DNA from: DASYTH01 sp035942955
Lineage (GTDB): Bacteria > Actinomycetota > Actinomycetes > Mycobacteriales > Pseudonocardiaceae
Direction: 5' to 3'
Length of the DNA: 64,000 bases
NCBI RefSeq assembly: GCF_035942955.1
Contig: NZ_DASZCQ010000204.1
Location: 32,867-96,866, forward strand
Positions 1 to 6,332 of the stretch are shown here, piece after piece. The notes under the pieces are model-generated. The model saw nothing but the letters and a program-made list of their open reading frames with translations, had not been told where the DNA came from and did not search any database. The position numbers and the translations under genes are program-made. Every line of letters begins with the position of its first letter. Position 1 is the first letter of the stretch.

Positions 1-1255
1 CGACGTCGCCGGTGCGCAGCCAGCCGGAGTCGAACTTCTCGGACCCCTCGTCACCCTCCGACATCCGGTAGTACGACTCGGTCACCCAGGGACCGGCCAC
101 CTCGAGCTCGCCGACGCTCTCGCCGTCCCACGGGACCTCCTTGCCGTCGTCGTCGACGAGGCGGGCGCGCACCGACGCCGGGAAGCGGCCCTGCAGGATG
201 CGGTACTCCCAGGCCCGCTCCGGAGGCAGCCCGGCCGGCGGACGGGACACGCAGCCCAGCGGCGACGTCTCGGTCATCCCCCAGGCGTGCACGAGCGTCA
301 CGCCCAACTCGTCGAACGCCCGCATCAGCGCCGGCGGGCAGGCCGAGCCGCCGACGATCACCTCACGCAGCGGGGCCAGGTCCTGCGGGTGCTCCTTGAG
401 GTGGGCGAGCAGGCCCTGCCAGATCGTCGGCACCGCCCCGCCCATCGTCGGCTTCTCCGCGGCGATCAGCCTGGCCAGCGGCTCGGGCTGGAGGAACCGG
501 TCCGGCATGATCAGCGAGGCGCCGACCATCAGCGCCGCGTACGGCAGGCCCCAGGACATCGCGTGGAACTGCGGCACAATCACCAGCGCGCGGTCGGCCT
601 GGGACAGCGCCTGCGAGTCGGTCATGCACACCTGCATGGAGTGCAGCCAGATCGAGCGGTGCGAGTAGACCACGCCCTTGGGGTTGCCGGTGGTGCCGGA
701 CGTGTAGCACATCGCCGCGGCCGAGCGCTCGTCCACGTCGGGCCACGGGAACTCCTCCGGCTGACCGGCCAGCAGGTCGGCATACGAGTGGACCTGGACG
801 CCGTCCGGGGCCTGCAGCGCGCTGGTGTCACCGTTGACCACGATCACGTGCCGCACCGTCCGGAACGTCGGCAGCACCTTGGCCAGCAGCGGCACCACCG
901 TGGCGTCGACCAGGATCACGTGGTCCTCGGCGTGGTTGGCGACGTAGGTCAGCTGATCGGGGAACAGGCGCAGGTTGAGCGTGTGCAGCACCGCGCCCAT
1001 GGCGGGCACGGCGAGGTAGGCCACGAAGTGCTCGGTGTTGTTCCACATGAACGTGGCCACCCGCTGGTCGCCGGTGACCCCGAGACCGCGCAGGGCATGC
1101 GCAAGCCGAGCCGCCTCCCGACCCACCTCGGCATAGCTCGACCTGCGGGAACCTTCGCCGGTCCAGGTGACGATCTCGCTGCCGGCGTGCACCCGGCAGC
1201 CGTGTCGCACGAGGTTGGCAATGGACAGTTGACCGTCCTGCATCGTGCTGCGCAT
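1..1255 (-). CDS. Acyl-CoA synthetase (FadD-type AMP-forming ligase), 3'-truncated by window edge
   Basis: This is an adenylate-forming fatty-acid:CoA ligase that would activate a carboxylic acid to an acyl-CoA through an acyl-AMP. The minus-strand reading frame is open from ATG 1255 to the left edge, so only the C-terminal part is missing. The P-loop of the family is present (YTSGTTGNPKGVVYSH), followed by the adenylate-binding motif HAWGMTETSPLG and the approach to the hinge (SGWLRTGDV) just before the edge. The start begins MRSTMQDGQLS. It is divergent from mIHF with about 170 bp between them. The substrate cannot be read from the sequence: medium- or long-chain fatty acids are usual. The steroid genes are 30 kb away, so I do not assign a steroid role. 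Confidence 0.9.
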   Translation of the reverse strand, partial: MRSTMQDGQLSIANLVRHGCRVHAGSEIVTWTGEGSRRSSYAEVGREAARLAHALRGLGVTGDQRVATFMWNNTEHFVAYLAVPAMGAVLHTLNLRLFPDQLTYVANHAEDHVILVDATVVPLLAKVLPTFRTVRHVIVVNGDTSALQAPDGVQVHSYADLLAGQPEEFPWPDVDERSAAAMCYTSGTTGNPKGVVYSHRSIWLHSMQVCMTDSQALSQADRALVIVPQFHAMSWGLPYAALMVGASLIMPDRFLQPEPLARLIAAEKPTMGGAVPTIWQGLLAHLKEHPQDLAPLREVIVGGSACPPALMRAFDELGVTLVHAWGMTETSPLGCVSRPPAGLPPERAWEYRILQGRFPASVRARLVDDDGKEVPWDGESVGELEVAGPWVTESYYRMSEGDEGSEKFDSGWLRTGDV

Positions 1256-1427
1256 GGTCACCAACCCTATGCGGCACGCGGGCCCCGCGGCATGGTCGTC
1301 ACGCACAGTTGTGCCTGGTCCCCGTTGGGTGGGAGCGCGGCGACGTTTGCGCGTGTCGCGCGGTGCATCCGCGCGGGTTGTCGTTTACTGGTCGGAGGCA
1401 CTACCTCTGACTAGGAAGGATCATCAG

Positions 1428-1739
1428 GTGGCTCTGCCCACGTTGACTCCCGAGCAGCGCGCTGAGGCGTTGGCGAAGGCGGCCGAGGCGCGCAAGGCGC
1501 GGTCCGAGCTGCTGGCGTCGATCAAGTCCGGTAAGCAGTCCATCGCGTCGGTGCTGAAGCGGGCCAAGGATGACCAGACCGTCGGCAAGACCAAGGTGGC
1601 GGCTCTGCTCAAGGCGGTCCCGGGCATTGGCGCGGTGAAGGCGGCCGCCCTGCTCGAGCAGGCCGGCATCGACCCCAACAAGCGTGTCGCGGGTCTGGGG
1701 GAACGGCAGCGCGCGGCGCTGATCGACGCGTTGAACTGA
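1428..1739 (+). CDS. mihF: Actinobacterial integration host factor mIHF
   Basis: This is a 103-aa nucleoid-associated DNA-binding protein of the mycobacterial/streptomycete IHF family. The frame is open further upstream, but GTG 1428 is chosen because a strong Shine-Dalgarno (AGGAAGGA, 1413-1420) lies at the right distance and the protein then begins VALPTLTPEQRAEAL, as in the family. The C-terminal half carries the helix-two-turn-helix DNA-binding motif (KVAALLKAVPGIGAVKAAALL) and the conserved end GLGERQRAAL. It is monocistronic here, followed by 450 bp of repeat-rich non-coding DNA. In relatives it is essential, bends DNA and affects supercoiling and secondary metabolism. Confidence 0.95.
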   Translation: MALPTLTPEQRAEALAKAAEARKARSELLASIKSGKQSIASVLKRAKDDQTVGKTKVAALLKAVPGIGAVKAAALLEQAGIDPNKRVAGLGERQRAALIDALN

Positions 1740-1796
1740 AAGGTGGGTCCCCGGGGGGAGGGGGCGCAGCGCTTCGGGTTGGTGGTCGGGTTGGCG

Positions 1797-2060
1797 GCCG
1801 GCGGCTGGTGTCGCGGGGCTTGGTTTGGCGGTCGGGTTGGGTTGGTGGCCGCCGGTTGGTACCGCGGGGCGTGACGCGGTGGTCGGGTTGGCTTGGTGGC
1901 CGCCGGTGGTGTCGCGGGGTTTGACGTGGTGGTTGGGTGGCGTCGACGGCTGCCGGTTGGTGTCGCGGGGCTTGGCTTGGCGGTCGAGTTGGGTTCGTGC
2001 CGCCGGTTGGTGCCGCGGGGCGTGACTTGGCGGTCGGGTTGGATTGGCGGCTGCGGTTTC
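1797..2060. repeat. Degenerate 51-bp tandem repeat, about five copies
   Basis: The 456-bp gap between mIHF and the isochorismate synthase contains about five consecutive, imperfect copies of a 51-bp unit with a core like GGTTGGTGTCGCGGGGC followed by TGGCGGTCGGGTTGG. Copies 1 and 2 are exactly 51 bp (1797-1847 and 1848-1898); later copies have small indels. A partial copy may precede at 1766-1796. The unit length is a multiple of three, so open frames cross it on both strands, but the resulting low-complexity peptides look artefactual. No function is evident. Confidence 0.7.
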
Positions 2061-2063
2061 ATG

Positions 2064-2118
2064 CGATGAAGGGGGCTTTCGGCACGCTCGGCGTGAGGGA
2101 GGCTCCCTTCATCGCATT
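2064..2118. repeat. Inverted repeat (possible terminator or small interspersed palindrome)
   Basis: ATGCGATGAAGGG (left arm) pairs with CCCTTCATCGCAT (right arm) around a loop that holds a smaller GC-rich inverted repeat (GGCACGCTCGGCGTG). The result would be a long hairpin downstream of mIHF and upstream of the isochorismate synthase. There is no T-tract. It could end mIHF transcription. Its ATGAAGG-type arms also resemble small palindromic repeats that I recall being scattered through Pseudonocardiaceae genomes. Confidence 0.6.
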
Positions 2119-2128
2119 TTGCTTCCAG

Positions 2129-2142
2129 TTGAACGTGTTCAA
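2129..2142. promoter_or_regulatory. Palindromic TetR-type operator matching the KstR consensus
   Basis: TTGAACGTGTTCAA is a perfect 14-bp palindrome and satisfies TnnAACnnGTTnnA, the KstR pattern seen at the steroid promoters of this window. It lies about 55 bp upstream of the proposed start of the isochorismate synthase. It could bind KstR or another TetR-family regulator with a similar site; the flanking bases (TTG/CAA) differ from the TAG/CTA found at most of the steroid-cluster boxes. Confidence 0.5.
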
Positions 2143-2195
2143 TGACACACCGGGGGCGTCGGGCCATTGGGACGCTCGGTCGTCATGATGGGGTG

Positions 2196-3356
2196 GTGAG
2201 TCCCGCTTACGGTGGATTGGATGCTGACCCGATCGGGTTGGTGGAGGACTACCGGCCGGGCTCCTTCTTTCTGGCTACGCCGCAGCGGTCGTTGCTGGCC
2301 ACCGGGGTGTTGGACACCGTCGACGAGCGGGATCCCGATGAGCTGTCGACGGTGGTGACCAAGCTGCTGGCCGACTCCGACGCGCCGCTGGCGGTCGGGG
2401 CGTTGCCGTTCGACTCGGCGGCTGCTCCGCATGTCGTGGTGCCCGAGGCGGTGGCGTGGGGTGGGCCGCCGCGGGCCGCTCGGGTGGGCGAGCGGGCCAC
2501 GGTGGCGTCGGGTTGCCGCGTCGAGCCGGTGCCGGAGCCCGGGGAGTTCGAGCGGTGCGTCGGCCGGGCGGTGGCGGCGCTCGGCGGGGAGCTGCGCAAG
2601 GTGGTGCTGGCCAGGGCGTTGCGGTTGACGTTCGACGCGCCGGTGGAGATTCGGGGGTTGCTGGGGAACCTGGTTCGGGACAACGCGGCGGGCTACACGT
2701 ACGCGGTGGATCTGCCGTCCAGCGGGGCGCGGCGGACGTTGGTGGGGGCCAGCCCGGAGCTGCTGGTGCGGCGGCGGGGGGTGCGGGTGGGAGCCAACCC
2801 GATCGCCGGGACGCTGCCGCGGTGTGCCGATCCGGCCGACGATCGGCGCAACGCGGAGGCGCTGCTGGCGTCGGCGAAGGATCAGGACGAGCACTCCGTC
2901 GTGGTGGAGGCGGTGGTGGAGGCGCTGCGGCCGTACTGCAGGCGGCTGAGCGTGGCGCCCGAGCCGTCGCTGGTCGCAACGCCGGCGGTGTGGCATCTGT
3001 CCACGCGGGTGACCGGGCAGCTGATCGACCCGGGGGTGTCGGCGCTGCGGTTGGCGTGCGCGCTGCACCCGACGCCTGCGGTGTGTGGCACGCCGTCCGA
3101 CCTGGCGCGGCGCACGATCGCCGAGCTGGAGCCGTTCGATCGGGGGTTCTACGCCGGGGCGGTCGGCTGGTGCGACGCCAGCGGTGACGGGCAGTGGGCG
3201 GTCGCGATCCGGTGTGCGGAGGTGAGCGGCGCGTCGTTGCGGCTGTTCTCCGGGGCCGGGATCATGCCGGCCTCCCAACCCCACCTGGAGCTGGCCGAGA
3301 CGTCCGCCAAGTTCCAGACGCTGCTCCGGGCGATGGGTCTCGACCTTCGCGTGTAA
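2196..3356 (+). CDS. Isochorismate synthase (EntC/DhbC family)
   Basis: This chorismate-utilising enzyme isomerises chorismate to isochorismate, the first step toward 2,3-dihydroxybenzoate or salicylate siderophores or menaquinone. The frame opens at 2142, but GTG 2193 or 2196 gives the usual N terminus (SPAYGGLDADP...). Conserved elements are present in order: KVVLARAL, VGASPELLVRR, GTLPRCADPADD, SAKDQDEHSVVVEAV with the family Lys/Glu/His, HPTPAVCGTP and FSGAGIM near the C terminus. At 386 aa it has normal EntC/DhbC length. No other siderophore genes are adjacent, although an Sfp-type phosphopantetheinyl transferase lies 5.6 kb downstream. MenF versus DhbC cannot be separated by eye. Confidence 0.88.
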   Translation: MSPAYGGLDADPIGLVEDYRPGSFFLATPQRSLLATGVLDTVDERDPDELSTVVTKLLADSDAPLAVGALPFDSAAAPHVVVPEAVAWGGPPRAARVGERATVASGCRVEPVPEPGEFERCVGRAVAALGGELRKVVLARALRLTFDAPVEIRGLLGNLVRDNAAGYTYAVDLPSSGARRTLVGASPELLVRRRGVRVGANPIAGTLPRCADPADDRRNAEALLASAKDQDEHSVVVEAVVEALRPYCRRLSVAPEPSLVATPAVWHLSTRVTGQLIDPGVSALRLACALHPTPAVCGTPSDLARRTIAELEPFDRGFYAGAVGWCDASGDGQWAVAIRCAEVSGASLRLFSGAGIMPASQPHLELAETSAKFQTLLRAMGLDLRV

Positions 3357-3387
3357 GTGAGCCGTTTGCCACACTGGGGGATGTTTG

Positions 3388-3404
3388 CCTCACATAAGGT
3401 GAGG
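3388..3404. promoter_or_regulatory. Short palindrome before the solute-binding protein gene
   Basis: CCTCAC-ATAAG-GTGAGG is a perfect inverted repeat with 6-bp arms and a 5-bp spacer. It ends four bases before the ATG of the lipoprotein gene at 3409. Its position in the 50-bp gap suggests an operator or a translation-controlling hairpin, since the right arm overlaps the ribosome binding region GGTGAGGGG. No regulator can be assigned. Confidence 0.45.
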
Positions 3405-3408
3405 GGTC

Positions 3409-4659
3409 ATGGCGGGAGTTCGTCGGCGAACGGTGCTGCGGGCCGGCGGGCTGTCCGCGCTTGGGGCCGCCGCCGGATGCGCCGGCGTGGCGCGCACGGT
3501 GGGGCTGGTGAACCCGGTCCGGATCGCGGTGAGCTGGTCGGCGACCGAGCTCGCGGCGTTCCGCGCGGTGCTGCGCGGGCAGGGCATCGACAACTACGAG
3601 CTGATCCCGCTCGGCGACGACATCGACGCCGCGCTCGGCGCGCGGACCGCGGGGCGACCGGACGTGGTGGCGCTGCCCCGCGGCGGCCTGGTCCGGGACA
3701 ACGTGAAACGCCTCGAGCCCGTGCTCGGGGTCGAGAACCACCCCGCCTACACCGAGATCTGGCGCCGGAGCCTGCCGGGGGGTGGCTACGCGCTGCCGTT
3801 CAAGCTCGCGCACAAGTCGGTGGTGTGGTACCGGAAAACGCTGTTCGCCGAGCACGGGCTGCGTCCCCCGGACACCTGGGAGGAGTGGCTCGCGCTCAAT
3901 GAGTCGATCATCGCCAGCCCGGCGGCCGGCGCGCCGCTGGCGCTCGGCGGCGCGGACGGGTGGATGCTGTCCGGGATCTTCGAGAACGTGCTGCTGCGCA
4001 ACTTCGCCGGCCTGTACGACGCGCTGACCCAGCGCGGGCACCGGCCGGGGCTGTGGGACAGTCCCGACATGCGGGCCGCGTTCGAGATGGTCGGCGAGCT
4101 GTGCGGCCGGCCGGGAGCGTTCGCCGGTGGGCTGCGCGGCGGGCTGGTGCAGCAGTTCCCCGAGGCCGTGCTCGAGGTTTTCGTCTACCACCGGGCGGCC
4201 ATGGTGGTGGCGCCCGACTTCACCGAGTCGGTGATCCGGCACTTCGGGGTGCCGGACGGCGAGGTCGGCACGTTCACCTTCCCGTCGAAGTCGGGCACCG
4301 GCCCGCTGGTGTTCGGCGGCGACCTGCTCGTGCTCACCCACCCGGCCACCGAGGAGGCGCGCCGGCTGGTCGACCGGCTCGGCCGGCCGGAGGCGCCGGT
4401 GCCCTGGATCCGCGACACCGGCGGGTTCATCGCCGGCCACCCGGGCACCGGCGCGTACAGCCCGATCCTGGGCCGGCTGGCCGCCGAGCTGCGTGGCGGC
4501 GACGTCCGGTTCGACCTGACCGACGAGCTGGGTGTGGTCGGCGGCGGCCTGGACCGGGTGCTGGTGGACTTCCTGCGCGAGCTGGGCGACGGTGCCCCGC
4601 GCGCGGACGCGGCGCACGCGGCGTGCGCCGCCATGGTCAACGTCGACGAATCCGGGTGA
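3409..4659 (+). CDS. Extracellular solute-binding lipoprotein (ABC-type, Tat signal)
   Basis: This is a family-1-like solute-binding protein, probably a sugar or oligosaccharide receptor tethered outside the membrane. The N terminus has a twin-arginine signal (RRRTVLRAGG, residues 5-14) and a lipobox ending at Cys24 (AAAGC). The mature domain has features of carbohydrate-binding receptors: YALPFKLAHKSVVWYRK, PDTWEEWLAL and GADGWMLSGIFEN. At 416 aa it is of usual length. It is the first gene of a tight unit with a fused permease (8-bp gap) and a membrane NTPase (4-bp overlap). No ABC ATPase gene is nearby, so energising would need a shared MsiK-like ATPase or another mechanism. Confidence 0.82.
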   Translation: MAGVRRRTVLRAGGLSALGAAAGCAGVARTVGLVNPVRIAVSWSATELAAFRAVLRGQGIDNYELIPLGDDIDAALGARTAGRPDVVALPRGGLVRDNVKRLEPVLGVENHPAYTEIWRRSLPGGGYALPFKLAHKSVVWYRKTLFAEHGLRPPDTWEEWLALNESIIASPAAGAPLALGGADGWMLSGIFENVLLRNFAGLYDALTQRGHRPGLWDSPDMRAAFEMVGELCGRPGAFAGGLRGGLVQQFPEAVLEVFVYHRAAMVVAPDFTESVIRHFGVPDGEVGTFTFPSKSGTGPLVFGGDLLVLTHPATEEARRLVDRLGRPEAPVPWIRDTGGFIAGHPGTGAYSPILGRLAAELRGGDVRFDLTDELGVVGGGLDRVLVDFLRELGDGAPRADAAHAACAAMVNVDESG

Positions 4660-4667
4660 GCTGAGCC

Positions 4668-6332
4668 ATGTATGTCGAGACCCGGCCGGACCTGCGGTTG
4701 GAGGTCGCCGGCAGGGAGCTGTCGGCCGGCCGGGCCGGCGAGCCGGAGTCGGCCGGGTGGCACCGGGGGTACTACCTGCTCGGCGTGCTGGCCGCCGTCC
4801 TGCTGGTGTTCCTGATGGTTCCCATGGTCTGGACCGTGGTCCGGGCGTTCGGCGGGGACGGCGCGGTGCTCGGCAACTTCGGCGCCGTGCTCACCGATCC
4901 GGGCACCATGGCCGCGGGTCTGCGCAGCCTGGTGTGGGTGGTCATCGCGTTGCTGCTGGTCGCGCTGGGCTACGGCATCGCGCGGCTCAGCCGGCTGGTG
5001 CACGGCCTGTGGCGGGTGCTGCTGTACGTGCTGATCCTGCCGTTCGGGGTGTCCGCGCTGGCGTCCGGCGCGGTGTTTCGGATGATCTTCGACCCGGTGC
5101 CCGAGCGCGGCATGGCCAGCGCGCTGTTCGGCGGTGGGATCGTCTGGCTGGGGCCGGAGCTGATCTGGCTGGTGCTGGCGTCGGCGTTCGCCTGGACCTG
5201 GCTGGGGTTCATCGTGGTGCTGTTCCGCGCCGGCCTGGACGCCGACCCCGGGCACCGCCGGGCCGGGCCGGTCACCACGATCGTCGTGCTCACCGTGCTG
5301 GTGGCCGCGATCCGGGTGTTCGACCTGGTGCTCATCGCCGCGCCGGCGTCGGTGCGCGACGACGTGGACGTGGTCGGGCTGCGCTGGTGGCGGATGGTCT
5401 CCGAGTCCACACGGGACGGTGAGCCGGCGGCGCTGGCCGTGGTGCTGTTCCTGGCCGTGGCGGCGATCGCGCTGTTCGGTGTGCGGGCGGGACCGAGCCG
5501 GCCCGAACGGTCCACTTCGGATCGGGAGCCGGCACAGGACCCGCATCGCGGGTGGAGCTGGGTGATCGGAATCGGGGTCGGGGTGCTGTGGTTGCTGCCG
5601 GCCGTGATCCTGGTGGCGACGGCGCTGCACGAGCCGGCGGCCGCGGGCTCGGCCGGCTGGTGGCGGCCGGCCGGGCTGGGCCTCGGGTCGTTCGCGGCGG
5701 TCGCCGACGCCGGGTTGGGCTCGGCGCTGATCGGCAACGTGCTGCTGGTGGCGCTGACCATCGCGCTGGTGGTGGCGGCCGCCGTGCCCGCGGCGTACCT
5801 GCTGGTCTGGGGTCGCCTGCCGGCCTGGCTGTCCCGCGGCCTGACCATGCTGCTGGTCGTGCTCGCCGTGGCGCCGGTGCAGATGTACGCCGGGCCGCTC
5901 GGCGAGGCGTTCACCTCGCTGGGGTTGACCGGAAGCCGGACCCCGCTGGTGCTGGTGCACGCCGCCGCCGGGCTGCCGTTCGCGATCCTGGTCCTGCGCA
6001 CCGCTTTCGACGCCGCGCCGGTGGCCAACGTGCGCGACGGGCGGCCCCTGCTGGACACGGTGTGGCGGCGGGGCAGGTACCGGCCGGCGCTGATCGCCGT
6101 GGTCGTGCTCGAGCTCATCCTGGTGTGGAACGACTTCATCGTCGGGTTCCTGATCGGCGGGCCGGGGCAGACGCCGTTCACGTTGCTGCTGTGGGGCGAG
6201 GCGCGCCAGTTCGGCACCTCGGCCGGCACCGTGGCCGCGCTGTCGGTCGTGTCGGCGGTGGTTCCGGTCGCGGTGCTGCTGGCCACCTGGCCCCGCGTGG
6301 TCGCCGGGCTGACCGGAGGCGTCCTGCGGTGA
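4668..6332 (+). CDS. Fused double ABC-type permease (MalF-MalG-like halves in one chain)
   Basis: This 554-aa polytopic membrane protein contains two permease-like halves, about residues 30-270 and 290-550, joined by a charged linker near residues 270-290 (PSRPERSTSDREPAQ). Each half has several hydrophobic spans. The second half ends in ELILVWNDFIVGFLIGG, which closely resembles the end of MalG-type permeases (VWNDF). The EAA loop that normally docks on the ATPase is reduced in both halves: the first reads RAGLDADPGHRRAG and the second VANVRDGRPLLDTVWRRG, with no clear EAAxxDGA box. It follows the lipoprotein gene by 8 bp and overlaps the next start by 4 bp. It may be a permease that has changed how it couples to an ATPase. 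Confidence 0.75.
   Translation: MYVETRPDLRLEVAGRELSAGRAGEPESAGWHRGYYLLGVLAAVLLVFLMVPMVWTVVRAFGGDGAVLGNFGAVLTDPGTMAAGLRSLVWVVIALLLVALGYGIARLSRLVHGLWRVLLYVLILPFGVSALASGAVFRMIFDPVPERGMASALFGGGIVWLGPELIWLVLASAFAWTWLGFIVVLFRAGLDADPGHRRAGPVTTIVVLTVLVAAIRVFDLVLIAAPASVRDDVDVVGLRWWRMVSESTRDGEPAALAVVLFLAVAAIALFGVRAGPSRPERSTSDREPAQDPHRGWSWVIGIGVGVLWLLPAVILVATALHEPAAAGSAGWWRPAGLGLGSFAAVADAGLGSALIGNVLLVALTIALVVAAAVPAAYLLVWGRLPAWLSRGLTMLLVVLAVAPVQMYAGPLGEAFTSLGLTGSRTPLVLVHAAAGLPFAILVLRTAFDAAPVANVRDGRPLLDTVWRRGRYRPALIAVVVLELILVWNDFIVGFLIGGPGQTPFTLLLWGEARQFGTSAGTVAALSVVSAVVPVAVLLATWPRVVAGLTGGVLR

Noticed and set aside
1245..1427. N-terminal extension of mIHF by 61 residues from an upstream ATG
   Set aside because: The extension has no family counterpart and would overlap the FadD start; GTG 1428 has a strong ribosome binding site.
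1766..2025. Short Trp/Gly-rich plus-strand ORFs in the 51-bp repeat region
   Set aside because: They result from the repeat period being a multiple of three; composition is low-complexity and no start signals are present.
2139..3374. 411-aa frame opposite isochorismate synthase
   Set aside because: Arg/His/Pro-rich shadow frame without motifs; the plus-strand frame has all family signatures.
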